Part shown: one piece after another, positions 36,908 to 45,827 of the stretch
Layout of the letters: the number at the start of each line of letters is the position of its first letter
How positions within the stretch are numbered: position 1 is the first letter of the stretch
Source: Helicobacter sp. 11S03491-1
Lineage (GTDB): Bacteria > Campylobacterota > Campylobacteria > Campylobacterales > Helicobacteraceae
Length of the DNA: 63,317 bases
Assembly: GCF_002272835.1 (NCBI RefSeq)
Contig: NZ_MLAO01000013.1
Span: forward strand, 1 to 63,317
Direction: 5' to 3'
Program-made: the position numbers and the translations under genes
Notes under the pieces: generated by a model
Databases searched by the model: none
The model's input: the letters and a program-made list of their open reading frames with translations, nothing else
Told to the model about the DNA's origin: nothing

Positions 36908-38100
36908 AATTTTTTATCAAAGGACTTAGAAATTCTCAAACCCAACAAATCTGTTTAAATGCCAAAAATGTAGATCAACTCAAGAAAAAAGCATATGCTT
37001 TGGGCATTGTTCCTATTGAAATCACCCCCTTAGATTCAAAAAAATTCTCTTTAAAATCTTTTTTACCTTATCATCAAGAGCTTCTTTTGAGCTTTCGACA
37101 AATTTCTTTCATGATTAATGCTGCCCTCCCTATTGATGAAATTCTCACACACATGATTACAAGCACACACCATCCAAAAATAAAATCCATGTATGAAGGT
37201 ATTTTAAAAGAACTTTCACTGGGATCTTCTTTGGCAAAAGCATTTTCAAAGTTTAAGCATATTGTTGGAGAAATGAGAATCTCAATGATTGAAGTTGGAC
37301 AAAATAGCGGGAGTCTTGCTGAAATTTTTAGTCTTCTAAGTGATGAGATAGAGCAATCCATAAAAGATATTGCAAGCTTTAAAAAGAAATTATTTTACCC
37401 TTGTATTGTTTTTATCTGCATTTTTATAGCATTTGGAATACTAAATGCCACCGTGATACCGGAATTTATAGCCTTATTTCAAGATATTGGTCTTGCTTTG
37501 CCTTTTGCTACAAAAACACTTATCATTGCAGCAGATGTATTTCAAAAATGGGGAATTTCTATTCTTATTTTTATGTTTTTATTTGGTTTTTTCTTGCAAT
37601 ATCCCCTTAAAAAATACAAATCTATTGCGCAAAAATTCCACCAATATATCTTAAAAATCCCTCTTATAGGCAAAATTTTTTTATACAGAGATTTACATCA
37701 TTATTTGCTCACATTTTATCTCTCCCAAAAAACAGGGCTTGATATAAAAATTTGCCTAAAAAATGCTCATACTTCAATCAAAAACACTTACTTAAAAAAC
37801 ATCCTCAATCAAGTTCATTTTTCTATCCAAAAAGGAGAGAATCTCTCAAAGGCAATCTCTCAAGCAAAAATTTTTAGTCCAATTGCCCAAGGGCTTATCC
37901 TTGCCGGAGAAAAAAGTGGTAACCTAGAAAAAATGCTTGAAATGTCTTCTTTTTATTACAAAGAACTCTACACCCAAAAGCTTGATAATTTTAGTCAATG
38001 GATAGAACCCGTCATGACACTCCTTATAGGCGCCCTAGTCTTATGGTTTGGACTAGGAGTGCTGATGCCAATGTGGAGTCTCAACTACTTTGAGTTTTAA
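36904..38100 (+). CDS. GspF/PilC-family inner-membrane platform protein, Cts-like
   Basis: A 398-residue polytopic protein with two T2SSF domains: QISFMINAALPIDEILTHMI (about 65-) and the repeat YLSQKTGLDIKICLKNAH, each followed by hydrophobic helices (IVFICIFIAFGILNATVIPEFIALF; MTLLIGALVLWFGLGVLMPMW). It is the platform for the GspE-like ATPase and corresponds to CtsF. It overlaps the ATPase gene by 4 bases and ends the cluster; the convergent PerR-like gene ends one base away. Confidence 0.9.
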   Translation: MKFFIKGLRNSQTQQICLNAKNVDQLKKKAYALGIVPIEITPLDSKKFSLKSFLPYHQELLLSFRQISFMINAALPIDEILTHMITSTHHPKIKSMYEGILKELSLGSSLAKAFSKFKHIVGEMRISMIEVGQNSGSLAEIFSLLSDEIEQSIKDIASFKKKLFYPCIVFICIFIAFGILNATVIPEFIALFQDIGLALPFATKTLIIAADVFQKWGISILIFMFLFGFFLQYPLKKYKSIAQKFHQYILKIPLIGKIFLYRDLHHYLLTFYLSQKTGLDIKICLKNAHTSIKNTYLKNILNQVHFSIQKGENLSKAISQAKIFSPIAQGLILAGEKSGNLEKMLEMSSFYYKELYTQKLDNFSQWIEPVMTLLIGALVLWFGLGVLMPMWSLNYFEF

Positions 38101-38101
38101 A

Positions 38102-38518
38102 CTATTTTTTCTCTTTATGGGCGCATTCAGGACAAATACCAATAAATACTGCCGATGTGTCATATAACTGATAGCCACTCATCTTGGCACATTTATTTGA
38201 AATATCTGAAATGTCTATTTTGATATCTTCCAGTTTGCCACATTTTTCACAAGCCACATGTATATGATGATCACAACTAAGCTCATAGCGTTGTTTTTGA
38301 GCAGGAGCTTTTATTTCACGCAAAATATTGACTTCATATAAGGCTGTGATATTTTTATAAACTGTAGCCAAAGAAATGGAGGGATAATCTTTTCGGATAT
38401 TCTCATAAATATCATCAATGCTGATGTGCCCATTTTTCTCTATCTCCTTTAGAATGGCAATCCGTTGAGGAGTTACTTTAAGATTTTTGGCTTTTAAACT
38501 AACTTCAAAATTCATCAT
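38102..38518 (-). CDS. PerR-like Fur-family metalloregulator
   Basis: A 138-residue Fur-superfamily repressor distinct from the fur gene at 20 kb. Winged helix KVTPQRIAILKEIEKNGHISIDDIYENIRKDYPSISLATVYKNI; metal-binding region HHIHVACEKCGKLEDI and a second CxxC (CPEC). The short length, the TPQR start and LATVYKN motif are closer to PerR than to Helicobacter Fur. PerR senses peroxide in Campylobacter; H. pylori lacks it (recall). Its likely operator region, 38519-38600, has AT-rich inverted text (TTATTATATGAAAAATTATAA) on which it might bind. Confidence 0.8.
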   Translation of the reverse strand: MMNFEVSLKAKNLKVTPQRIAILKEIEKNGHISIDDIYENIRKDYPSISLATVYKNITALYEVNILREIKAPAQKQRYELSCDHHIHVACEKCGKLEDIKIDISDISNKCAKMSGYQLYDTSAVFIGICPECAHKEKK

Positions 38519-38780
38519 TTGGGTGGGTCCTCTTTTAAGTTTGATTAATCAAAATTTTTATTATATGAAAAATTATAACGAAAAAGTTTTAATGGATTTT
38601 TTATATAATTGCAAGTTGTTTTCTTGTAGAATATTTCATCTAAAAATCTAAAAAAGAATATCTATGATTTTAGAAACCTAAACCAATCTGAAATTTAGCT
38701 ATTTACCTAAAAATAAGAAGTTTTATGTCAAAATTGGGCAAATCAAAAACAACATAAAAATATATAATCAGGAGTTTGTA

Positions 38781-40112
38781 TTGTTTGATACATTGAGTGA
38801 ATCTTTTAGAAGTGCTTTAAGCAAAATCCGTTTCAATGATGACGAAAAATCACTCGATAAGGCGCTTGAAGAACTCAAAAAATCACTTTTAAGAAATGAT
38901 GTTTTTCATAAAGTTACAAAAGAATTACTCAAAAATATCCAGATACAAACTAAACAAACCGGCATTGGGAAACAAAATTTCTTAAATGCACTCCAAAATA
39001 GTCTTGCCCAAATTCTTGATACAAATGGCAATTATGGGTTTGTTTATGCTACAAAACCACCTACAATTGTGCTTATGACAGGACTACAAGGAAGTGGAAA
39101 AACAACTACTTCAGCCAAACTTGCCAATTATCTCAAAACAAGAAATAAAAAAGTCTTACTCGTAGCTTGTGATTTGGCACGTTTAGCAGCAGTAGAGCAA
39201 CTAACCCAGCTTGCCAACCAAATTGAGGTTGATATTTTTACACTCCCAAATGTCTCTCCCCCGGAAGTCGCAAAAGCAGCCAAACAAAGAGCTATCACAG
39301 GGCAATATGATGTAATGATTGTCGATAGCGCAGGGAGATTAGCAATTGATGAAGCACTCATGGGAGAGCTTCTGTCTATCAGAAATGCACTAGAGCCCAA
39401 TGAAATCTTCTATGTTGCTGATTCTCTAAGTGGTCAAGATGGGATTAGAAGTGCGGATACTTTTAACCAAAAAATAGGGATTACAGGAGTAATTTTAAGC
39501 AAGTTCGATAGCGATACCAAAGGAGGGATAGCCCTATCTATTGCTTATCAATTGGGTATCCCATTGCGTTTTATCGGGAATGGTGAAAAAATCCCTGATT
39601 TAGATATTTTTATCCCCGATCGTATTATCTCAAGGCTTATGGGGGCAGGCGATATTGCCTCTTTGGCAGAAAAAACGGCTAGCATTTTAGATGAGCAAGA
39701 AGCCAAAAATATCAGTAAAAAAATCAAAAAAGGACAATTTACTTTTAGTGATTTTATTGCTCAGATTGAAAATATCAAAAAACTTGGTTCCATGAGTTCT
39801 ATTATGTCCATGATCCCGGGACTTGGAAATATGGCTGGGGCACTCAAAAATGTAGATTTGGACAATTCAGCTGAAGTGAAAAAAATCAAAGCAATGGTTA
39901 ATTCCATGACCCTCAAAGAAAGAAATAACCCTGCATTGCTCAATGGAAGTCGCAGAAAAAGAATCGCATTAGGGAGTGGGCTGGAAGTCAGCGATATTAA
40001 TCGTATTATCAAGCAATTTGACAATGCTTCCAAAATGGCTAAACGTCTTAGTTCCAAAGGTGGTATGCAAGAATTTATGGGTATGATGGGGCAGATGAAA
40101 GGAAAGATGTAA
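38781..40112 (+). CDS. ffh: Signal recognition particle protein Ffh
   Basis: A 443-residue SRP54 GTPase that binds SRP RNA and signal peptides. N domain (SFRSALSKIRFNDDEKSLDKALEELKKSLLRNDV), G domain with G1 GLQGSGKTTTSAKLA (about 100-) and VDSAGRL, TKGG, and a Met-rich M domain (MSSIMSMIPGLGN, MQEFMGMMGQMKGKM). The start is a TTG at 38781 behind AGGAG; no upstream ATG is in frame, and the product aligns end to end with my memory of the H. pylori protein. The 262 bases upstream hold no gene; a TATATAAT at about 38602-38609 is a candidate -10. Confidence 0.95.
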   Translation: MFDTLSESFRSALSKIRFNDDEKSLDKALEELKKSLLRNDVFHKVTKELLKNIQIQTKQTGIGKQNFLNALQNSLAQILDTNGNYGFVYATKPPTIVLMTGLQGSGKTTTSAKLANYLKTRNKKVLLVACDLARLAAVEQLTQLANQIEVDIFTLPNVSPPEVAKAAKQRAITGQYDVMIVDSAGRLAIDEALMGELLSIRNALEPNEIFYVADSLSGQDGIRSADTFNQKIGITGVILSKFDSDTKGGIALSIAYQLGIPLRFIGNGEKIPDLDIFIPDRIISRLMGAGDIASLAEKTASILDEQEAKNISKKIKKGQFTFSDFIAQIENIKKLGSMSSIMSMIPGLGNMAGALKNVDLDNSAEVKKIKAMVNSMTLKERNNPALLNGSRRKRIALGSGLEVSDINRIIKQFDNASKMAKRLSSKGGMQEFMGMMGQMKGKM

Positions 40113-40166
40113 ATTTTGATTATTTCAGTCTAAAACTTTAATATTTTAATTCACTTGCAATATCTG

Positions 40167-40769
40167 TTATCTTTTAACCTCTTTTCTCTTGATTGTTTTT
40201 TTTCCGGTTGCACTTGATTTTAAAAGCCCTGCATGTTCATTTTTAATCATCAAAGGCCAATCCATTCCTTGTTCTTGAACATTCCATTCAGGATATTGAG
40301 CATTTTCAAATTCTAAATAATCTTCAATACAGCACTGTTCAATAAGTTTATAACTAATATAGGCATTCTCAATAACTTTTTCTCCAAAAAGCCCTTTAAT
40401 TTCTTTTTTAAAATTTTCTTGATAGATCATATAAAATTCAATTTTTTTTCCTTCTAAGATTGTATGATACAAAAAATACCATATCCCAAAGCTTCTAATA
40501 CTTGGTCTGCCTTTTATACCACCATCTTGATAGATTGTCAAAGTATTTTTTATCCCACCCTCAGATTGAGAACCTCCTATCTTTTTAATCTCACCATCTA
40601 CAACTATTAAATATACCCTTGCAATATTTTGGGTAAGAATTTTTTGAGACAAAAAATCGCCTTTTTCATTTTTTAGCGCTTTTAAATAATTAAATTTTAG
40701 TTTAGTGCTTCCCGGCACAAATTCAACATCAGCGATTTTAAAAGCCGTCTTTACCTGAGATATTTTCAA
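40167..40769 (-). CDS. Probable restriction endonuclease partner of a D12-class methylase
   Basis: A 200-residue protein that I do not recognise by name. It starts at a TTG (40769) behind AAGGA, three bases after the DNA methylase stop, so it is coexpressed. Residues 52-66 (VYLIVVDGEIKKIGG) resemble a divergent GIY-YIG start with 11 residues between Y53 and I64, followed by SIRSFG with possible Arg; this hints at a GIY-YIG type II endonuclease, but the match is weak. The basic C-terminus (KKTIKRKEVKR) suits DNA binding. The specificity is unknown. Confidence 0.5.
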   Translation of the reverse strand: MKISQVKTAFKIADVEFVPGSTKLKFNYLKALKNEKGDFLSQKILTQNIARVYLIVVDGEIKKIGGSQSEGGIKNTLTIYQDGGIKGRPSIRSFGIWYFLYHTILEGKKIEFYMIYQENFKKEIKGLFGEKVIENAYISYKLIEQCCIEDYLEFENAQYPEWNVQEQGMDWPLMIKNEHAGLLKSSATGKKTIKRKEVKR

Positions 40770-40772
40770 AAT

Positions 40773-41741
40773 TCATTCCTTAATAATCAATAATTCATGA
40801 GAAGTTTTAATATTATGAGTATCTCCTCTTTGTATTCTGTTTTTGCCTATACGAGTTTCACCCTGTCCCATCGTATATTGCCACTTAGGTTCTAAAATCT
40901 TAAAATCTTTGTATGTTTCCCTCACCCATTGGCAATCATTATAACTTAATATAAATTTTCCATTATGCTTCTGAAGTAATCCGGCTAAAAGTTGATGATC
41001 AAATCCATTGTGATGAATAGGAAAATTCCTTTGAGGATAAATGCCTTTGAACATCTTAGAATCTCCATCTAAAAAATAAGGCGGATCAAGATAAAAAAAG
41101 TCATTTGGATACTTTTGGAAAGCTATTTCAAAACTCGCACATTCTACACTCAAACGAGGTAAATAAAAGTCTTTAATCTTCTCTAGAGCTTTGAGATAAC
41201 GATTTTTATCTTCATAAATACTGCTCATCCATCCTAAAAATCCCGGTCCATAACTAAGATTAAAATTAAAATAATAATCCCTTGCCAACCTCATGGGATC
41301 TAAAACAATCTCTTTATTCCAATGATTTTTAAGCTCTGTTTTTATTTGCTGATATACGTCCTTTGTAGGTTGTAATTGATTCAATGCCTCATAAAGTCTT
41401 CCCGAATCTTGAAGCAATACTTGCCAAAAATTTACCAAAATATCAAAAATATCAAAAGCCTTCACCTCAAGTCCAAGATCTAATGCACAAGCAATCTCTA
41501 TACTACCTCCACCCATAAAAGGACTTATAACCCTATCTAAATCATCAGGAAAATGTTCAATTATAAATCCCACTGCCAGTGATTTTCCTCCACCATACCG
41601 AATAGGACTAACACAGTAGCGTTTATAAGGAGTTGCTTTTCCCTTAAGAAGTTTTAATAATTTTTCTTTACGTTCAAAATAGGTTAACTTTGTTTCATCA
41701 AAAAATAAACTGTCTTTATGTGATTTTATGAGTGCATTCAT
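40773..41741 (-). CDS. D12-class N6-adenine DNA methyltransferase
   Basis: A 322-residue DNA methylase of the Dam/D12 group. The N-terminal SAM-region RYGGGKS (about 48-54), motif I FMGGGSIE (about 75-82), and the catalytic DPPY (219-222, in FFYLDPPYF) are clear. The likely role is protection of host DNA against the adjacent putative endonuclease. It has its own promoter. It lies, with the endonuclease, between ffh and rpsP, which are neighbours in H. pylori, so the pair is an insertion. Recognition site is unknown. Confidence 0.85.
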   Translation of the reverse strand: MNALIKSHKDSLFFDETKLTYFERKEKLLKLLKGKATPYKRYCVSPIRYGGGKSLAVGFIIEHFPDDLDRVISPFMGGGSIEIACALDLGLEVKAFDIFDILVNFWQVLLQDSGRLYEALNQLQPTKDVYQQIKTELKNHWNKEIVLDPMRLARDYYFNFNLSYGPGFLGWMSSIYEDKNRYLKALEKIKDFYLPRLSVECASFEIAFQKYPNDFFYLDPPYFLDGDSKMFKGIYPQRNFPIHHNGFDHQLLAGLLQKHNGKFILSYNDCQWVRETYKDFKILEPKWQYTMGQGETRIGKNRIQRGDTHNIKTSHELLIIKE

Positions 41742-41771
41742 TTAATATCTTTAAAAATTCTTTTTTGAGAT

Positions 41772-41777
41772 ATTATA
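41772..41777 (-). promoter_or_regulatory. Putative extended -10 element of the restriction-modification genes
   Basis: On the minus strand TGTTATAAT combines an extended-10 TG dinucleotide with a perfect TATAAT 31 bases upstream of the methylase ATG. Only about 24 bases of leader would remain. It faces away from the rpsP promoter. Confidence 0.55.
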
Positions 41778-41858
41778 ACATAACATGGTCTTAAGGGGAT
41801 TTTTAGGATATTTTTATAAAAATTTACTCTTTATCAACTTAAAAAATATTTTTTAGTG

Positions 41859-41864
41859 TATAAT
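41859..41864 (+). promoter_or_regulatory. Putative -10 element of the rpsP operon
   Basis: GTGTATAATTATCGC contains a perfect TATAAT. Transcription would start near 41871, leaving a leader of about 97 bases to the rpsP ATG at 41968. Confidence 0.5.
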
Positions 41865-41967
41865 TATCGCTCTTTAAAAGCATTCAAACTTGAGAAAAAT
41901 CAATATCTCAATAATTAAAATATTCGCTTTTACTTTAAAAATTAAGAAATCAAAAGGAGTAAATACA

Positions 41968-42198
41968 ATGGCAACAGTAATTAGATTAACAAGAATGGGA
42001 AGAAAGAAAAAACCTTTTTATCGGGTTGTCGTTACAGATTCTCGCAAAAGAAGAGATGGGGGCTGGATCGAATCAATCGGCTATTACAACCCTTTAACAG
42101 AACCCATTGTTGTAAAAATCGACACAGATAGATTGAATTACTGGAAAAGTGTGGGGGCAAAAATGAGCCAAAGAGTAGCCAAACTCTCTCAAAAATAA
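41968..42198 (+). CDS. rpsP: 30S ribosomal protein S16
   Basis: A 76-residue S16 ([42 protein letters not shown]). The ATG at 41968 has AAAGGAG upstream and gives the conserved N-terminus; upstream in-frame codons are not supported. First gene of rpsP-khpA-rimM-trmD-rplS, a classical translation operon. Confidence 0.97.
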   Translation: MATVIRLTRMGRKKKPFYRVVVTDSRKRRDGGWIESIGYYNPLTEPIVVKIDTDRLNYWKSVGAKMSQRVAKLSQK

Positions 42199-42210
42199 GT
42201 AATTTTAAAA

Positions 42211-42459
42211 ATGATAGAACAGTTTTTACAAGATTATGTCAAAAAAATAGTCCAACAGCCTGAGAAAGTAAGCGTCTCTATGGAAACTTCCCAAGAAGAT
42301 GGGTATAGAAATATTATCATTTATACTTCTCCTATTGATATAGGACGTATTATTGGCAAAGACGGCAAAATGATTAGCGCACTCAAAACATTTGTATCCG
42401 GAGCAAAAGCAAAAGATGGTTTCACATACAAAATAGTTGTTCAAGCAAATGACACTTAA
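42211..42459 (+). CDS. khpA: KH-domain RNA-binding protein KhpA
   Basis: An 82-residue single-KH protein. The GxxG loop is IGKDGK in IGRIIGKDGKMISALKTFV. It binds RNA and is usually encoded between rpsP and rimM, as here. It lies 12 bases after rpsP and overlaps rimM by 11 bases. Confidence 0.88.
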   Translation: MIEQFLQDYVKKIVQQPEKVSVSMETSQEDGYRNIIIYTSPIDIGRIIGKDGKMISALKTFVSGAKAKDGFTYKIVVQANDT

Positions 42460-43012
42460 AAATGATATTTCCTTAATACAAATTGGTAAAATCGGTAGAA
42501 CCATTGGTCTTCATGGAGGGCTAAAGTTTCATTTGATTACTGATTTTCCACAAAGTATTCAAAAAAATCTCATCTTAACCCTTGAAATTTCTCATATTGG
42601 ACACTCCAAAACCGACAACTATACAATCAAAAGTTTTGACACTCAAAATTCTATTATTTTTTTTGAAGAAATCACAGATATAATCCAAGCAAAATCATTA
42701 ATAAATGCCTATGCGTATGCAAGTTTGGAAGATACCAAAAAACTATGTCCTTTGAAAAAAAATGAATTTTTTTGGTTTGATCTCTTTGATTGTGAAATTA
42801 TTGAAGAAGAAGAAATATTGGGCAGAGTGAGCGACATTCAACGTATTGGGGCTACTGATTATCTCCTGGTGGCAACCTCAGAAAAATTGATCTCACAAAA
42901 ATTACCAAGAATCTTCATGATACCCTATATCCAACACTTTATTTTACAAACTTCTTTAGAACAAAAATCTATTTTTGTTAAAGGGGCTAGGGCTATTTTA
43001 GAGGCTAGCTAA
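42449..43012 (+). CDS. rimM: 16S rRNA processing protein RimM
   Basis: A 187-residue 30S maturation factor. N-terminal barrel IGKIGRTIGLHGGLKFHLITDFP and the C-terminal PRC-barrel (EFFWFDLFDCEIIEEEEILGRVSDIQRIGATDYLLVAT). I choose the ATG at 42449 inside the khpA end. Its TAA overlaps the trmD start (TAATG). It is somewhat divergent but complete. Confidence 0.93.
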   Translation: MTLKNDISLIQIGKIGRTIGLHGGLKFHLITDFPQSIQKNLILTLEISHIGHSKTDNYTIKSFDTQNSIIFFEEITDIIQAKSLINAYAYASLEDTKKLCPLKKNEFFWFDLFDCEIIEEEEILGRVSDIQRIGATDYLLVATSEKLISQKLPRIFMIPYIQHFILQTSLEQKSIFVKGARAILEAS

Positions 43013-43725
43013 TGGAGTTTAGTTTTTTAACCTTATTCCCATCTCTTATTAATGCTTATTTTGAAGACTCTATTCTTAAAAAAGCTATCACAAAAAATCT
43101 TATAAAAATCAATACTATCAATATCCGAGATTATGCCAAAGACAAATATCAAAAAGCTGACTATGCCCAAATTGGAGGCGGAGCTGGTCAAGTATTAGAC
43201 CCTGTTTTGATCCAAAAAGCGCTTGATTGCATCCAAGGAGAAAAATATACTCTCTTTCTTAGTCCTTGTGGCAAACCTTTTTTGCATAATGATTCCCTCC
43301 GACTTGCCTCAAAAAAACATATTGTCCTTGTATGCGGACGTTATGAAGGTTTTGATGAGCGATCTATTGAAACACAAGCAGATGAAGTGTTTTCAATTGG
43401 AGATTTTATTTTAACAGGAGGAGAACTCCCTGCATTATGCTTGTGTGATAGCATCTCCAGACAAATAAAAGGCGTAATTGGAAACCCTCAATCCCTCATT
43501 GGGGAAAGCTTTCAATCCCATCTTTTAGAAGCGCCAAATTTTTCAAGAATACTGCATCTGGAAAAAAAATTTGAAAAATTCTCTCCACCTTCAGAGTATT
43601 CAAAGGGAAATCATAGTAAAATCGCAGACTTAAAAAATAATCTGGCAGTTTTAAAAACACAATATTTTAGACCGGATTTATACCAAAAATGGAAGGTAAC
43701 AAAAAGGGTATCCAATGAAAAATAG
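43012..43725 (+). CDS. trmD: tRNA (guanine37-N1)-methyltransferase
   Basis: A 237-residue SPOUT methyltransferase modifying G37 of tRNAs. It starts [13 protein letters not shown]; the trefoil-knot SAM site is [22 protein letters not shown] and [15 protein letters not shown]. It overlaps rplS by 11 bases. Confidence 0.96.
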   Translation: MEFSFLTLFPSLINAYFEDSILKKAITKNLIKINTINIRDYAKDKYQKADYAQIGGGAGQVLDPVLIQKALDCIQGEKYTLFLSPCGKPFLHNDSLRLASKKHIVLVCGRYEGFDERSIETQADEVFSIGDFILTGGELPALCLCDSISRQIKGVIGNPQSLIGESFQSHLLEAPNFSRILHLEKKFEKFSPPSEYSKGNHSKIADLKNNLAVLKTQYFRPDLYQKWKVTKRVSNEK

Positions 43726-44071
43726 ATATATTGAAAGTTTTGAAAAAGCTCAAATTGGCGATAAAAAAGTTCCTCATTTTAAAGCAGGGGATACAATCAA
43801 ATTAGGTATCAAAATTAAAGAAGGCGAAAAAAGTCGTATCCAAAATTTTGAAGGTATTTGTATTTCTATCAGAGGAAATGGCGTGGATAGGACATTTAGC
43901 ATTCGCAAAATGGGGGCAAATAATATCGGGGTGGAAAAAACATTCCCCATCTATAGTGAAAGCCTTGAAAGTATAGAAGTTTTGAGGATCGGGAGGGTTA
44001 GAAGGGCAAAGCTCTATTATCTGAGAGATAGAAAAGGAAAATCCGCCAGAATCAAAGAACTCAGAAAATAA
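43715..44071 (+). CDS. rplS: 50S ribosomal protein L19
   Basis: A 118-residue L19 ([60 protein letters not shown]...). Last gene of the rpsP operon. The 24-base gap to the convergent TraF-like gene contains an inverted repeat (44084-44108) that also covers that gene's last codons. Confidence 0.97.
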   Translation: MKNRYIESFEKAQIGDKKVPHFKAGDTIKLGIKIKEGEKSRIQNFEGICISIRGNGVDRTFSIRKMGANNIGVEKTFPIYSESLESIEVLRIGRVRRAKLYYLRDRKGKSARIKELRK

Positions 44072-44095
44072 TCCGGTCTTTATTTTTTCATTCAT

Positions 44096-45361
44096 CTAGA
44101 ATGAAAAACTTCCTCCTATTTTGAGATTTAGATATCGCGGAATTTTGTAGCCTTTAGTTTGACCAAGCTTTGTCCCACTTTGAAGTGCAACATCAAATAT
44201 GCCAAGTATATTGATGCCTCCGGTAAGAATCAAGCCATCATCTTGACGAATATCTTTCATCGCTCCTGTACGCAAATCAAAGTATTTCAAATCAAATTTA
44301 AATCCCCCTCCAATCATTTGGCTTTGTTGTTTTTTGTAATTAAAATTTAGCATATCATTGGGCAAAATATCTGCATCAAAGGCTAGAGTAAAATAGCGTT
44401 CATTATAAGCTATTCCAACGCGATATTGAGGTTTGATAACAATATTTCCAAAATCATATTTAAAAGTTGGAAAATTAAGATTTTTTGCCACTACCCCAAA
44501 ACTCAAATAACGAAACTTAGGGAAATCAATCTCATACATCATTCCCAGATCAACTCCAAATGTACTATAAGATTGATAATTCCTTTTTGCTACAAAATTT
44601 TGAAGGTCATGGGCTATATTCATATGATCGCTTAAATAAATGTTTTGATTAGCGCTAATGCCATTCATAAATTTTGCGGCAACACCAATGTTAAAATTTG
44701 AATTTTTGAAATAAAATGTTTTTGCATAACCAATAGGTATTTCTGAAAGAATGAATGTTGATGTAACAATTTTATGCCCATCTCCTTGTTGGAGAGAATA
44801 AGAAAGCGAATGCTCCTTATAATCAGTCTCATTTGTAGTCTGTTCATCCCAACCGCCTGTATTATTTGGAACAAGTTTGTAATAATTAGCCCCATTTTGA
44901 ACAATCAAGTCCATACGATTAGGATCGCCATTGAGTGAAATGCCTGCATACATTGACCCAAAATATCCTAATGCCACAGAACCAAATTCCTCTCGAATAA
45001 TTGAGGAAGAGAGTTGTAACACAATCCCATTTTGACTATTTAAGCTTAGATGATTGTCTTTGAGGATTTGTTTAAGGGTTTCCATATTCCGGGGAGAAGA
45101 AGCGATATTTTTAAGATTCAAACCTGCAAGTTTATCAATATTTCTTTGACGATATTCCACCCCAATACTATAGCCAAACTTTGTTTTGTTATCTGCGCTC
45201 AATAATGCGGGGTTATAATACAAACCATAAGGAGAAGCGCTGAGGGCAACCCCTGCTCCGCCCATCCCGGACGAAACATTCCCAATGCCTCCAAACTCTA
45301 AAGCCCCTAGAGAAGATAAAAATATCAAGCACCCACTCATCCATGCCGGAATTTTTCTCAC
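44096..45361 (-). CDS. TraF-like (PF13729) outer-membrane beta-barrel protein
   Basis: A 421-residue secreted protein with a signal peptide (about 1-20) and an opening FGGIGNVSSGMGGAGVALSASPYGLYYNPALLSA typical of FadL/PorV/TraF_2 barrels ('GxAGAxxA...a.yyNPA'). Alternating amphipathic strands follow and the last strand ends in Phe (LNLKIGGSFSF). It starts at a GTG (45361) behind GGGAG. There is no conjugation gene nearby, so the TraF label describes family only. The role is probably hydrophobic solute transport or an outer-membrane assembly. Confidence 0.7.
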   Translation of the reverse strand: MRKIPAWMSGCLIFLSSLGALEFGGIGNVSSGMGGAGVALSASPYGLYYNPALLSADNKTKFGYSIGVEYRQRNIDKLAGLNLKNIASSPRNMETLKQILKDNHLSLNSQNGIVLQLSSSIIREEFGSVALGYFGSMYAGISLNGDPNRMDLIVQNGANYYKLVPNNTGGWDEQTTNETDYKEHSLSYSLQQGDGHKIVTSTFILSEIPIGYAKTFYFKNSNFNIGVAAKFMNGISANQNIYLSDHMNIAHDLQNFVAKRNYQSYSTFGVDLGMMYEIDFPKFRYLSFGVVAKNLNFPTFKYDFGNIVIKPQYRVGIAYNERYFTLAFDADILPNDMLNFNYKKQQSQMIGGGFKFDLKYFDLRTGAMKDIRQDDGLILTGGINILGIFDVALQSGTKLGQTKGYKIPRYLNLKIGGSFSF

Positions 45362-45400
45362 TTATGCTCCCTTATAGGTTTTTTGGACAAGACTTTATTA

Positions 45401-45817
45401 CTATTTAGCTACCAAAACAGGGATTGGAGAAGAATTAATAAAGCTATTTTGATGAGAATTAAAAATTCGATGCAACAAAGAAGACTCACTTGCTCCGATA
45501 ACTAATAAATCGTATTTATCAGCAATTTCAAGGACAACATCAATAGGGTTCCCGCTTTTAAGAATTTTTTTACAATTAATGCCTTCATCTTGAAATGTTT
45601 TTCCAAATTCATCTAAAATTTCATTAGATTTTTCTTTTTCTATGTTTTCAATTGTTCCATAATCCACAATACCACTTTCGGCATAAACCAATACTTCCGG
45701 GGTTACATGCAAAAGAGTAAGCTCAATTCCATCGCGATGACCAAACAAATTAATAATTGTTTTTATCGCTCTTCTACATTCTTCTGTATCACTCACACCA
45801 AATAATATTTTTGTCAT
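45401..45817 (-). CDS. Universal stress protein, UspA family
   Basis: A 138-residue UspA-fold protein: MTKILFGVSDTEECRRAIKTI, LTLLHVTPEV, and the ATP-loop region YDLLVIGASESSLLHRIFNSHQNSFINSSPIPVLVAK (GX2GX9GS-type site only partly kept). The start at 45817 follows AAGGAG, whose bases straddle the moeA stop codon, ten bases upstream, so it is probably cotranscribed with moeA. Confidence 0.85.
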   Translation of the reverse strand: MTKILFGVSDTEECRRAIKTIINLFGHRDGIELTLLHVTPEVLVYAESGIVDYGTIENIEKEKSNEILDEFGKTFQDEGINCKKILKSGNPIDVVLEIADKYDLLVIGASESSLLHRIFNSHQNSFINSSPIPVLVAK

Positions 45818-45827
45818 TTTTTCTCCT

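Noticed and set aside
44084-44108. 10-bp inverted repeat (TTTTTCATTC-atcta-GAATGAAAAA) between rplS and the TraF-like gene
   Set aside because: The T-run and A-run are in the wrong order for an intrinsic terminator, and it covers the last codons of the TraF-like gene, so it is left as an incidental dyad.
44096-45361. TraF conjugation gene
   Set aside because: It carries only the barrel family name; no relaxase, coupling protein or type IV pilus gene is nearby, so conjugation is not supported.
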